From contig CM031595.1 in assembly GCA_018398815.1 (NCBI GenBank), positions 139,802,080 through 139,866,079 of the forward strand: a DNA stretch of 64,000 bases, written 5' to 3'. The notes under the pieces are model-generated. The model was not told the origin of the DNA. It was given only the letters and a program-made list of their open reading frames with translations, and ran no database searches. This DNA is from Conus ventricosus. Its lineage: Eukaryota; Mollusca; Gastropoda; Neogastropoda; Conidae. The translations under genes were made by a program, and so were the position numbers. Positions within the stretch are counted from its first letter, which is position 1; the number at the start of each line of letters is the position of its first letter. Shown one piece after another: positions 1 through 11,100 of this stretch.

Positions 1-1027
1 ATTCAAACACAGCAAGACAGGAAAAATCAGATGACTGTGTGAGAACACGTGTTACCAAATTTGAAATGAGATCAGGGGGTCATAAACAGATGAGAATGAA
101 GCTGTTCCTAAGAGGAACCACATTCATTCATTGTAATTGTGTCTCCCCGTGTACATCTATGTTTGTTAGCGTGTTTGTTTGTTTGTTTTGTTGTTGTTGT
201 TTTCGGGGGTGGGGTGGGGGGGACACTGTTTGTTTGCCATAACAGCGTGGACACGCAAGGTCATTATCTGATTTGTCCCTATTTTACCCTTGAGGTTTGT
301 GTTCGAGGACAGGTCATATGAAGATCTGTGGATGAAACTGATCGTAATAGGATCAATGTGTCATTATTCACCCCTCCGAGACTTCTTTGGAGTAAAATTT
401 TCCCTGGTAGTACATTGTTCCTGTTTACCTGGCTTGGCTGCCTTCCGGGTTCTCTTGGCGTCCTCTTCTTTCCCCAACTCCTGTTTTATCATGCCTCTTT
501 CTCTCTCCCCTTTGTCTTTGACCCCCTCATATCTGTTATTGGTTTGTGTGTGTACTGTTATTTCGCTTATGTTGTTTTCTTTGCCACACCCGACGCTTCC
601 TGAACTTTCCATTTTCCGCAGATCTTAGGCTCTGGTAGGACTGATCTCACAAACCTTTGTCACGAGTTTTCATGCATGGTTAGTGACCTTGTTTTTCTCA
701 CTTTATACTCTACTCTCTTCGAGATTAGATTTTTAGGCTAGATTCGGTTTGCCTGGTAGCAGTGGAGCAACACATTGGTAAGACCAAGTGGGCCGCCAAG
801 CCAAACCGTACATGCTGGTCGTGTGTATCACTAGAGGCCAGATGAGCTTCGGGATCAGCATGAACTGCATGATCTTTGTATCTGCCAGAGAGGCCACACT
901 GATCAGAAGGCTTTCTTCAGCCATTTGCTTTGTTTCTTTTTTCGCCTTATTGTGTATTTCAAAGAGTTGTCATACCGTCTTCCAAGGCTCTTGACTGAAC
1001 CTTGTGTCACTGTTGGAATGGCTTGAC
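1..1027. other. No recognisable gene
   Basis: AT-moderate sequence with short overlapping ORFs on both strands, none with a recognisable domain or convincing splice sites. Probably intergenic or intronic. Confidence 0.5.
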
Positions 1028-1172
1028 TTAATTGTTTCAGCTCCACAGTGAACTTAACTGTTTCAGCTCCACAGTGAAGTTAGCTGTTTTAGCTCCACAT
1101 TGAAGTTAACTGTTTCAGCCTCCACAGTGAACTTAACTGTTTCAGCTCCACAGTGAACTTAACTGTTTCAGC
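1028..1172. repeat. 26-bp tandem repeat, about 5.5 copies
   Basis: A unit reading TGAACTTAACTGTTTCAGCT plus CCACAG repeats head to tail with a few substitutions and one inserted C. It has no coding potential. Confidence 0.85.
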
Positions 1173-1239
1173 TCAACTCCATTTCACAGGAAGAGGCCCT
1201 GTGATTTTTTCGAAACTCATCCAACATGAAGTGACTCAG

Positions 1240-1735
1240 TTGCTAGGGTAGGGGATTGGTGGGTTTGTGGAACTGACCCATGTCAAAGACAAAACGGACC
1301 CCCTCAAGCGGTGTGGTGTAGTGTACCAGGTAGGGTATCAAGACTGTGCCAATACCTACATTGGCGAGACAGCAATATCACTCACCACCCGTCTACAGGA
1401 ACACCAGAACCGATCTACTTCTGCCATACACGAACACCTACAAGCCACTGGCCACAGTTTCAGCCCCCAAGAAACCAAGATCTTATCTGCGAGCCCTTCC
1501 TCACAAAAAGAAAAGTTAAAGAACCATCAAAATGAAGACTAGACGCCCCAGCCTGAACAGAGATCAAGGTTTTAAACTTCCCCCATCTACAATCAGATCC
1601 TGACAACTATTCACCCCACACAACAGTCGCCCCACCAGGCCTCGCTGACACAACAGCAACAGTGAGCTGAAGAAGACAGGGCGACCCTGTCGAAATGTTC
1701 TCAAAGTAAGTCTTTGATTCTGAGTCTAAATACTT
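1240..1735 (+). mobile_element. Penelope-like element, 3' remnant with GIY-YIG domain
   Basis: Residues read from 1,267 (HVKDKTDPLKRCGVVYQV, then YIGET and RLQEH, then SAIHEHLQATGHSF) match the GIY-YIG endonuclease module at the C-terminus of Penelope-like retroelement proteins. After a frameshift near 1,520 another frame gives RRPSLNRDQGFKLPP, the usual C-terminal tail of these proteins. Downstream, about 1,672-1,715, the sequence CTGAAGAAGACAGGGCGACC followed by CTGTCGAAATGTT is the typical short hairpin-like 3' tail of this class. The reverse transcriptase is missing, so this is a dead 5'-truncated copy. Confidence 0.8.
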
Positions 1736-1835
1736 TTATAATGTCGAATCCAGAATCCAGAAACCTATATTCCTAATTATCTGCAGGTTGTGTGTGACAG
1801 GGAACGGGTCGTCGTGCACATTTCTGTTACAGCAG

Positions 1836-1935
1836 GATACAGTTTTGAACACGAGCATGCAGTGCAGCATGTGCTTCCCTGTTGAAATCTCCCACTCTCC
1901 CTCCTCCGTTTGTAAGACTTCTTGGCTTCATTGGT
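1836..1935 (+). repeat. Dispersed repeat, copy 1
   Basis: About 100 bp that reappear at 17,205-17,310 in the same orientation with scattered differences; the shared core is GTTTTGAAC..GAG..ATGC then GTGCAGCATGTGC, a CCCTCCTCC tract and a TGTAAG..TTCTTG block. Element class unknown. Confidence 0.6.
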
Positions 1936-1948
1936 GTGTGTGCGTGCT

Positions 1949-1950
<2 letters not shown>

Positions 1951-2003
<53 letters not shown>

Positions 2004-2055
2004 TTTGTGCGCGTGCGTGCTGTGTGTGCGTGCGTGCGTGCGTGCGTGTGTGCGT

Positions 2056-2087
<32 letters not shown>

Positions 2088-2120
2088 GTTGTTGTTGTTG
2101 TTTTGTGTGTGTGTGTGTAT
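1951..2120. repeat. GT/GCGT microsatellite
   Basis: (GT)n passing into (GCGT)n, a GTT run and (GT)n again. Long open frames across it in several frames are composition artefacts. Confidence 0.95.
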
Positions 2121-3270
2121 CTTGAACAAACTGTAACGTTTATATATGGACTGTTTTGTTTGTGGTTCTTTTTCAACATGAGCCTGATTATTTTATTACC
2201 ATGCTGTGATAAAAGTCAGTTCCAGCACCATGGAAAGTTTGAATCTTTGGGAAGCAAGGATGTAGTAGATTCATCTGCATGTTGCTATTTGACACAAGAC
2301 AGGTTAGCTTTATCTTCTGTAAATATTTTTTGTGGGAAGAGTGTTAGCCAGTGACAATCTCTCTGCTGGAAAAGTCTACCGAGCCTGTAGTTCCCTTTCG
2401 TAAGTGTCTCATGTCCTGCAGTGTCTCATGTCCCTCCTCACTGATCATATCTACCGGAAACACCAAGTATAAGAAGCAAAACGTACGGAGAGAGAGAGAG
2501 AGAGAGAGAAGCCGCCCTTGAGCCTGATGAAAGATATTGAAGGGAGAGGATTGGTCCGTATCTCGCCTTGTTTTTCCACCATGTGCCTTTGTAGGAGTTC
2601 CATTCACTTGCGCAGGAAACAAACCACTTCTGAGCAAGAGAACTATTCATTTTTGGTCATGCTGCCCTTCAGATGACTACGTATGTCTGCTTCTTGTTTA
2701 CTGTTTAGTGAGATCGACCCACTGCATGCATGAAGTCCCTGCGCGAACCAGCATGTGTGCTTCAAGCTTGGTAGTCTGATACTAGCACCTGTGAAGTATG
2801 GTGTACCGACAGCCAGTGTAAATAGAGGGCAGAACATCGACTTTAGAACTGTAGTATGTATGTCTGTGGGGGAGACACAGGGCCAATCAGAACGGACAGA
2901 AAGTGTTGAATTCGTTCTTTGTGCGCTGTGCAGCTGCAAGCGGTGAAAGGCGAAGTCACCGATCTGGTTCCCTCTACAACTTTGGTTTAATGCTGTTGTA
3001 CCGAAAGCGTGCATGCGTGTACTTGTCTTTCTGTCCACACACAGCATTCAATATATCATGTGCGCAACTTACACTTTTTTTTTCTTGGTGAAGAGTTTAT
3101 TTTGAACAATGGGAACATATCGTACGTGCAAAACTGTGAGCTTGAAATTATTTAACATTCAATACAGTGTGTGCGTCACATGTAATTGAACTATAGGAAC
3201 ATGTGGCACGTACATAACTTTAGGTCTAAGTCCATTTTGGGGAGACTGCATGGGTATGTTGAATAGACAC
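2121..3270. other. No recognisable gene; short GA repeat at 2,492-2,508
   Basis: Nothing with a recognisable protein family was found on either strand. It lies downstream of the proposed last exon of the ependymin-related gene and may include its 3' UTR. Confidence 0.45.
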
Positions 3271-4939
3271 TCAGAAGAATGGGTGGAGCCATCGCGAGGA
3301 CGTCTGGACCCTCTGAAAGAAAAACAAACAACAATTCACCACACTTGATGATTGTTTCACTCAAATAATCATAGAACTGAGTGAAGAGGATATCTGGTGG
3401 CAGTTGCAACTGTACCGAGGTGTTGATTTATCACTGTGTATATTGTCCCAAACTGTAGGTGCGGAAAGGAACTGGCAGGAGCTAGGGTGGGGGGCGGGGT
3501 GGGGTGGGGGTTCGTTTGGCCAGACTTGGAACGCAAACTCCCTGTCTCTAACCATGCACCACAAGACAGAGGAGTTGCAAGTTTTAAGCTGCTCACTCAG
3601 AACTGGAATGGGAATTCAGCTTGCCCATGGGACTCTAGCGGTAGATAGTCGGATCAAAAATAGTACGCCCTACGCAGTGTACTATTTTTGGTCGCATGAT
3701 CATGGACAAGGACTGAGTGGCATCGTCAGTGGTGGATCACAGGGCCGTGCCAGCCAAACTTACATGGTGCTGGATAACTGCGGGGAGAGGACCAGCGTGT
3801 GCGCTGATTTGCTGCATGACCTAGTAATTTGTCTTGTGTGCGCTGTACTATATGCTGAGAAAACGTCTTCTAAGGCTTTTGTTATTTTATCATATCAGTT
3901 TTAGGCTTATTTAAAGCCTGGAGTTTTAAAGTATCGTTTTAAACCCGCCTTTGCCTCTTGTGTACAACAACATAGTTATGGAACACAACGAAATAACACA
4001 ATTGTGATGTTATGAAATAGTGATATTTTCGGTGGCTTTACCTAAACTAACATACATTTTATAAAGTATATTCTTCTAATTCACAGAAAGATTGAAAAGC
4101 TGCTTGACAGGATAGACCTAGAGGACCCACCTCTAAAGTCCATCATTACCTGTCCACTTTTGCACTGTGGAGGGACATCGAAGATGGAAGGGTCTCTGAT
4201 ACCAGGCGTGACGTCAGACACATCCAGACTGTACATCGCTCCACTGCCAGCCTCGGAAGAGATATCCAGATAGGTGATATGCACTGGCAGGCACCCTGAA
4301 CACAGACACGTAAGAACGATGATTCTTGCCAATTTTTTTTTTTTTAATAAACGGCAGAGCACTGCTAAGCTTGTGTTGGATTAAGACCTATGTGTTCGTC
4401 TGTCTGTCTGGTCTCAACATAGCTAAAAAAAAAAAAGAAACAAATTGGACGATACGCCAGCTATTCTATTCAAAACCCCTCTAGATAAATTTTTCAACGA
4501 AAAATTATTACTGAACCGCTAGACAAAGGGAATTTATAAATTACAGGACACAACACGATGCGTTTCGGCCTATTAGGTCTTCTTCAGGCAAGATAAACAA
4601 CATTCAGGGCAATGAAAACGAAGAACGAGTAATCATTTAACTTCTCGAATTCGGAGCAAGACAGGCGTTGAATCATAGATATATTCATTTGAAGGATGGC
4701 TTCTTTCGTTTAGTATTACGGCCGATTTAGTTGAAACTCGTTTGCCTGTGTGTTTGTTTATTTGGCATTTGTTGCCAAGGCCGATTTAGTTGACGTGCCG
4801 GCTTATGTTTTAAATGATTTTCCCCATGCAGAACATTTACGAGGTTTTCTACACTATTTCTGGTTGATCTTTGAAGTAAAGCAATCACCACGGTTAAAAA
4901 TCATGTGTGAAAGTAGGTGACTCTCTCTCATGTCGTGGC

Positions 4940-5009
<70 letters not shown>

Positions 5010-5326
5010 TGGTGGTGGTTTACCCGTCTGGGTAACTGTAGACTGGAATTGGAAGGGGTAATCTGACAGCGTGTAAGCGAAAGTTGAAACCGGAATACCT
5101 TTCTTTCCAGAGTCCCTGTACCAAGGTTGACCGCCTCACCTTGAGAAGAAAAAGGATGGATCAGGTTATAAGACCATATTACATAACACGTGAGCTTAAA
5201 GCTGATTAACATCATAAGTGTATGAGTGTCTGGTAAATTAATCAATGGTAGTGTGTGTGTGTGTTTGAATATGTATGGTTGTGTGTGCGCCGCGTGCGTG
5301 CGTGCGTGTGTGTGTGTGGTCTCCAT

Positions 5327-5369
<43 letters not shown>

Positions 5370-5569
5370 TGTGCACACACTGCATGGCTTGTATCTGTGT
5401 ATGTGCCAGTATGTCATATTTCACGTGTTTGCACCGGTAACATGACAACTCGTCAATTTCAGGTGGTCATCTTTAAGGCGTTTGCTTTTACATACTTCTA
5501 TTTCATGCGTTTACTGAACAACTTTATGAAGTTTTAGTTTTAATGTTATTATGTTTGTGCCCTTCTCCT

Positions 5570-5657
<88 letters not shown>

Positions 5658-6697
5658 TACTCACCACCCTGCACTTCCCACTAGCGCTACAACTTTCCCC
5701 TTGAGGCATTCATATCCTCCTTGGCATTCTCCGCTACACTATACACCACCCATTCGTCGTCCCCATTTTGGTTTCTCGCAGCCATCTTTTGAGTCTCAGG
5801 AGTGGTCTTTGAGCCGAAGAGGTACGCACAGCGAGTCCATTTGCGGTCATTGTGAGTGTTAGTGTACCTGTTCTGGATTATGCAAGACGCCTCCCACTAC
5901 GCCCCCCTGATGAACAACATAATTTCTCACGTGGAAGCCAGCATCAGTGACGGAGTAACCCACTCTCTGGAGAACGCCACGACAGCTATCCAGTGAAAGT
6001 CCCGAAGAACTGACCTGACGACCTGAACACACATTTAGCACGGGAATGGGCGTGATGGGGGACTCAAAGCTGAGATCACCATGAGAGCAGGGCATGAAGA
6101 GCAGGGCATGAAGAGCAGGGAATGAAGAGCCACAGAATTTAAGACTTTTTTTGTTATGACGGACAGTGCGGATGAGAATGATCAAAACGATGCCAAGGAA
6201 ATACTTTCTAGTGCAAGACTACACGACAGGGCTGTAGTCTACACTTTCTTTTGATATGTCATGACTTCAACCAGGCCCGAGAGATGCAGACACCTGCCCC
6301 GTTTTCGGTCACTCCCGCAGACACTTCCAAGAAGTGGATGAAAATCCACTGTGTGGTTGAAATTTTTCCATCTGAGTCCCTAGCACATTCAGCTTTGGGG
6401 AGGAGCCGGTCGGAGCCAAAAGATCCCACAAATGATTGCCGTATTTAGCAACTTCATGTTTCGAACAAAAGAGAACACTAAAAAAAAATAAATGCACAAT
6501 AAAAACAATGTGATTTAACATTTTCTGTTAATTTGACAGCTGATTGATGTACTGATAGACAGAAAATATAACTTTTGATTGATTTCTTCTGGCTTAACCA
6601 CAGCTAATGTACCTGGTATGCAGTGACGCTTGAGTAGATCCAGTCTGGATTTGTCACACTTGTTGCTGGCCGCGTCAATCTGATATTCTATACCCTG

Positions 6698-6781
<84 letters not shown>

Positions 6782-6885
6782 GGGGGTTATAATATTCATG
6801 TACTCTTTAAAAAGGAGAACACGAGATACAGACAGACAGATATACACAGACAAAGACGCATACGGACACGCACAGACACACACAC

Positions 6886-6948
<63 letters not shown>

Positions 6949-7230
6949 GGAGAGAGAGAGAGAGAGAGAAGAGAGAGAGAGGGGGGCAGAGAGACAGTGA
7001 CAGTGAGAGGAGAGATAGAGATAGACAGAGCGAGACAGAGAAGACAAGAAGAAAAGGAAGACGATAGAGAGACAGACAGACAGAGACAGGAAGACAGTGA
7101 GACAGAGAGAGACAGAGAGAGACATGGACAGACAAGAGAAGAAGAAGAAGACGAGAGAGAGAGGGGGAAGAGACGGACAGACAGACAAAGAGACGAGAGA
7201 GAGAAGAGAGAGAGAGGAGAGAGAGAGAGA

Positions 7231-7261
<31 letters not shown>

Positions 7262-9784
7262 GCAGGCAGGACGACAGACAGACAAGAGGAGAGACAGAGA
7301 TACTACAGACGACAAGACAGAGGCAGAAAGAGTTATTCCTTTAGCAACTCGGCAAGAGAGACAACTTGCTCTGTTGACTCACACGTGATAAATGTAAGGG
7401 TGGCGGGACAGTAAGAGATAAATGTAAACCACAGGAGAATGAAGACAAGGTGGCGGGACAGATAAGAGATAAATGTAACACAGGAGAATGAGGCAAAGGG
7501 TGGCGGGACAGATAGAGAAATTAAATGTAAACCACAGTGAAAATGAAGGCAAAGGGTGGCGGGACAGATAAGAGATAAATGTAAACCACAGGAGAATGAA
7601 GGTAAAGGGTGGCGGGACAGAAAGAGATAAATGTAAACCACAGGAGAATGAAGACAAAGGGTGGCGGGACAGACAAGAGATAAATGTAAACCACAGGAGA
7701 ATGAAGACAAAGGGTGGCGGGACAGATAAGAGATAAATGTAAACCACAGGAGAATGAAGGCAAAGGGTGGCGGGACAGACAAGAGATAAATGTAAACCAC
7801 AGGAGAATGAAGGCAAAGGGTGGCGGGACAGATAAAAGATAAATGTAAACCACAGGAGAATGAAGGCAAAGGGTGGCGGGACAGACAAGAGATAAATGTA
7901 AACCACAGGAGAATGAAGGCAAAGGGTGGCGGGACAGACAAGAGATAAATGTAAACCACAGGAGAATGAAGGCAAAGGGTGGCGGGACAGACAAGAGATA
8001 AATGTAAACCACAGGAGAATGAAGGCAAAGGGTGGCGGGACAGACAAGAGATAAATGTAAACCACAGGAGAATGAAGGCAAAGGGTGGCGGGACAGACAA
8101 GAGATAAATGTAAACCACAGGAGAATGAAGGCAAAGGGTGGCGGGACAGACAAGAGATAAATGTAAACCACAGGAGAATGAAGGCAAAGGGTGGCGGGAC
8201 AGATAAGAGATAAATGTAAACCACAGGAGAATGAAGGCAAAGGGTGGCGGGACAGACAAGAGATAAATGTAAACCACATGAGAATGAAGGCAAAGGGTGG
8301 CGGGACAGATAAGAGATAAATGTAAACCACAGGAGAATGAAGACAAAGGGTGGCGGGACAGACAAGACATAAATGTAAACCACAGGAGAATGAAGACAAA
8401 GGGTGGCGGGACAGACAAGAGATAAATGTAAACCACAGGAGAATGAAGGCAAAGGGTGGCGGGACAGACAAGAGATAAATTTAACCACAGGAGAATGAAG
8501 GCAAAGCGTGGCGGGACAGACAAGAGATAAATGTAAACCACAGGAGAATGAAGGCAAAGGGTGGCGGGACAGATAAGAGATAAATGTACCCTGTTGGTTC
8601 TTCTTCATCTCCCCCCCCCCCCCCCCCCCCTTTCGACGTTACCTCTGAAAAGCGACAGATTTCATCTCAACTTCAATATTATCCCTCTTCTTCTTCTGCG
8701 TACGCAGGCTGACACTCCTGCGGACACTCCCTGTATAGACAGGCAAGTGTTCATCCCATCTGCCCAACAAAGGGAGTGGAGTTTTGAGTGGAGTTTTCGT
8801 CATACACAAAAAACTCCACTCCCTTTGTTGGGCAGATGGGATTAATACTTGCCTGTCTATACAGGAAGTGTCCGCAGGAGTGTTAGCCTGCGTACGTTGA
8901 AGAAGAAGAAGGATAATTGTGAAGTTGAGATTAAATCTGTCGCTTTTCAGAGGTAACGTCGAAAGCGGGGGTGGGGTGGGGGTGGGGGCGGGGAGAAGAA
9001 GAAGGAGGAGATGGAGGAGGAAGAGGAGGAGGAGAAAAAGAAGAAGGAGGAGGAGGAGAAGTAGAAGAAGAAGAAGAAGAAGAAGAAGGAGGAAGGGGAG
9101 AAGAAGAAGAAGAAGAAGAAGAACATTAAAAGAGAACGATGATTAGACATCGTTGTCTTAAGTCCCAGGTAATAAACCTGACCAGAGACAGAGAACTGTA
9201 CGTGGTAATCAGTACAACACAGCCGTGACCGATGGCATGGCGTCACGAGTTCTCACTTCTGAGAGTATTTTGATGATCAGTCATTATTTGTCCGGTATTA
9301 GTGAGCCCCTTCTCGCTTAGGCCTACCCCTTATTCAATTGATAATTTTCATTAGATGAAATACGAGACAGAAAGTATATTTTGCAGTTTCATTTTGCCCG
9401 GCTTTTGTAAAAGCCGGATTCAAAGATACTAGTCGACCGTTGATTTACATGTATTTCACATACCGAACGAACATTTCTACATACTGCAAACTTTGGCGAC
9501 TTACATCCTTGTAGTCTCTTATCAGCATGGTCTGTTGCATAACTGGCTTCGGCAGCAGTGGTGATATCTGCATCACTGTGGCGTTAATGAAGGTGCGTCC
9601 ATTGACAAAATCGTAAGCTGTTTTTACGCTTCCGTTGATGTAGCTGACAAGCGTGCCAACGCCAGGATCCAGTTTAGGCCTACCGGACAGATCGTCGAGA
9701 AAACAGTTTCCGTTGTCCCAAAACATGGTAGCCTCCCACTGGTCCGGTGTACAAGATGTTGGGGGTTTCGAGGAGCATGTAGGC
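3271..9784 (-). CDS. Ependymin-related secreted protein (5' end not found)
   Basis: Minus-strand exons with matching splice phases rebuild an ependymin-family protein. Exon A, 9,505-9,784: CTPDQWEA, NGSVKTAYDFVNG, ending RDYKD before a GTAAGT donor. Exon B, 6,613-6,694: GIEYQIDAASNKCDKSRLDL. Exon C, 5,868-6,022: SVTDAGFHVRNY. Exon D, ending at 5,024 with its start unsure (about 5,100-5,140): STFAYTLSDYPFQFQSTVTQ. Exon E, 4,150-4,295: GCLPVHITY and GIRDPSIFDVPPQCKSGQ. A likely last exon, 3,271-3,312, adds 13 residues and TGA after a strong acceptor. The spaced Cys, the QWE start, the GC(L/I)PV motif and the DPS(V/I)F..P..C end are family hallmarks. Family members are secreted, lysosomal or ligand-binding glycoproteins; in molluscs they form expanded sets. 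The signal-peptide exon was not found and should lie above 11.1 kb. Confidence 0.82.
4556..4600 (-). mobile_element. Penelope-like 3' tail footprint
   Basis: On the minus strand the sequence reads CCTGAAGAAGACCTAATAGG then CCGAAACGCAT, the short inverted-repeat tail typical of Penelope-like elements. No coding part is attached. It lies in the ependymin-related gene's intron. Confidence 0.5.
4943..5005. repeat. GA/CT microsatellite beside exon D donor
   Basis: Read on the minus strand it is a CT run starting about 20 bases after the GTAAAC donor of the ependymin-related exon that ends at 5,024. A second GA run lies at 5,330-5,364 next to GT repeats at 5,250-5,320. Confidence 0.95.
5571..5657. 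repeat. 87-base C homopolymer
   Basis: An uninterrupted run of 87 C. A real run this long would be unusual; it may be an assembly or base-calling product in a G/C-rich simple repeat. Confidence 0.95.
6060..6445 (-). mobile_element. SINE fragment, paralogue of the 41.3-44.3 kb SINE
   Basis: Blocks at 6,066-6,190 (GAGATCACCATGAGAGCAGG, CCACAGAATTTAAGAC) and 6,214-6,440 (CGACAGGGCTGTAG, AACCAGGC..GAGAGAT, AAGTGGATGAAA, GGAGCCGGTCGG) match the two halves of the SINE at 41,309-44,313 in the same order and orientation. The tRNA-like head and the poly(A) tail are missing. A short GCAGGGCATGAAGA unit is tandemly repeated. It lies in the intron between ependymin exons B and C. Confidence 0.75.
6701..7262. 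repeat. GA/CT microsatellite and impure GACA/GA array
   Basis: Near-pure GA runs at 6,701-6,780 and 6,887-6,978, then an impure GACAGA-rich stretch. On the minus strand the first run is a CT tract that ends at the CAG acceptor of the ependymin exon at 6,613-6,694. Long Ser/Leu or Arg/Glu ORFs over it are artefacts. Confidence 0.95.
7385..8588. repeat. 53-bp minisatellite, about 22 copies
   Basis: The unit starts GACAGACAAGAGATAAATGT, goes through AAACCACAGGAGAATGAAGG and ends CAAAGGGTGGCGG. Copies between about 7,620 and 8,470 differ mainly at GACAAG/GATAAG and GGCAAA/GACAAA; the left-edge copies carry indels. Because 53 is not a multiple of three and few stops occur, all three minus frames stay open for up to about 400 codons. 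It lies in a large intron of the ependymin-related gene. Confidence 0.95.
8631..8964. repeat. Large inverted repeat (fold-back), arms about 155 bp
   Basis: The left arm 8,631-8,785 and right arm 8,810-8,964 are near-perfect reverse complements, with a spacer of about 24 bases. Outside the arms a C20 run (8,611-8,630) faces a G-rich tract (8,966-8,998), so the symmetry extends further. The arms contain CTGCGTACGCAGGCTGACAC and a CCTGTATAGACAGGCAAG block. A diverged single-arm relative is at 20,505-20,590. It could be a fold-back element or a palindromic MITE. Confidence 0.9.
8985..9125. repeat. AAG/AGG purine tract
   Basis: About 140 bases made almost only of A and G in GAA/GGA triplets. Confidence 0.95.
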
Positions 9785-9795
9785 CTAATCCACTC

Positions 9796-10961
9796 TGTTG
9801 TTACAACAAATATCATAATGACAAATATCACAAAGGAGATAGATAAAGGAGAGAATATAGATGTTTTGTATTTAGACTTTAGAAAAGCATTCGATTCAGT
9901 ACCACATGAAAGACTTTTAAAGAAATTAGAGTCTTATGGAATAATAGGAAATATACTTGGTTGGGTTAGAGACTTTTTATCAAAAAGAACTCGGAAGGTA
10001 AGGATTGGTAGCTCCTTCTCTCATAGTGCTGATGTTATTAGTGGGATACCACAAGGTAGTATTTTGGGACCAATATTATTTACGGTGTTTATAAATGATC
10101 TCCCTGTAGAATTAAAGAGTACATGGAAAGTCTTTGCAGATGACACAAAACTGTATAACTCTCCAAAATTACATAAGGAATTACAAAAGGATATTGAAAC
10201 ATTAGTACAGTGGTCTGATACTTGGAACCTATATTTTAATGCAGAAAAATGTAAAGTACTTCATATTGGTAAAACAAACCCACAAAAGGAGTATATAATG
10301 AAAATTGGGGGCAAGGAAATAAAAGTATCTAAATGTGAAGAAGAGAAAGACCTAGGTGTGACTTTTGACAAAAACTTATTATTTGACAATCATATTGTAA
10401 ATAGTATTAATAAAGCTAACAGAATGATTGGAATAATAAAAAAGAACCTTTACATTTATGGAAAAGGACACTTTTTTGCAATTATATAAGACACTAGTTA
10501 GACCTGTTCTTGAATATGGCAACACTGTATGGTATCCAATGCTAAAGAGACAATCAGAAGCTCTAGAACAGGTACAAAGAAGAGCAACCAAAATGATTCA
10601 TAATATAAAAGATTACTCATATCAGGAAAGATTAAAATATTTGCAACTTCCAACACTTAAGGCAAGAAGAATAAGAGGTGACTTGATTCAGGCATACAAG
10701 ATATTTAATGAAATTGATGATGTTGATAAAGCACGCTTTTTTTGTACTCCGCAGAAGAATGTTACAAGGAACAGTGAAGATAAGATATTTAAACAATATT
10801 CTAGAACGAATTTAAGAAAATTTACTTTTACTAATAGAGTAACCAACTTTTGGAATAAACTAACACTTAACATCAAACGTGCACCCAGTATTAATGTGTT
10901 CAAGAACCTCATAGATAAACATGAATTATTAACAAAAATTAGATATGAATTTGATGGATAA
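9796..10961 (+). pseudogene. LINE reverse transcriptase, frameshifted
   Basis: The first frame gives the palm-domain motifs YLDFRKAFDSVPH, SGIPQGSILGPILF and FADDTKL (catalytic Asp pair at about 10,138-10,143), then NKANRMIGIIKK. A one-base shift in the A-run at about 10,436-10,448 moves the frame; the second frame continues TFLQLYKTLVRPVLEYGNTVW and the C-terminal thumb-like region (QVQRRATKMI, RRIRGDLIQAYKI) to a stop at 10,961. Both parts keep good residues, so the shift is recent or a sequencing error. Confidence 0.85.
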
Positions 10962-11100
10962 TAAGTCTGAGCTAGCCTATGACTGGACCAACGGTTATGA
11001 AAAAAAAAAAAGGATATATACATACAGAAGGGGCGTAAAAAGCCTAAATAGGCTAAGTTGTATTGATACAACGCCCCTGATCCTGATCCTGATCCTGATA
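9796..11100 (+). mobile_element. CR1/L2-like (Jockey group) LINE, 5'-truncated
   Basis: Starts inside the reverse transcriptase and ends after a 3' hairpin region and a (TGATCC)n tail at 11,076-11,100, the tandem-short-repeat type of end used by CR1/L2-like LINEs rather than poly(A). Its left edge is about 12 bases from the acceptor of the ependymin exon at 9,505-9,784, on the opposite strand. The endonuclease and ORF1 are absent, so it is a dead-on-arrival copy. Confidence 0.8.

Noticed and set aside
3404..3904. 166-aa plus-strand ORF
   Set aside because: No recognisable domain; it is antisense to the proposed last intron of the ependymin-related gene and contains a hairpin.
5524..5862. Poly-Gly and poly-Pro ORFs
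   Set aside because: Produced by the 87-base C run.
6515..7315. 266-aa Ser/Leu-rich ORF (minus) and Arg/Glu-rich ORFs (plus)
   Set aside because: Translations of GA/CT repeats; the real exon inside is only 6,613-6,694.
7385..8588. CRISPR-like array
   Set aside because: Repeats are contiguous, with no unique spacers, in a eukaryotic intron.
7333..8608. Three overlapping 316-409 aa minus-strand ORFs with a repeated hydrophobic motif
   Set aside because: They are the three frames of one 53-bp minisatellite; no single frame has independent support.
9653..9795. N-terminal part of the 278-aa plus-strand ORF before the RT
   Set aside because: It is the antisense of ependymin exon A joined by chance to the LINE frame.
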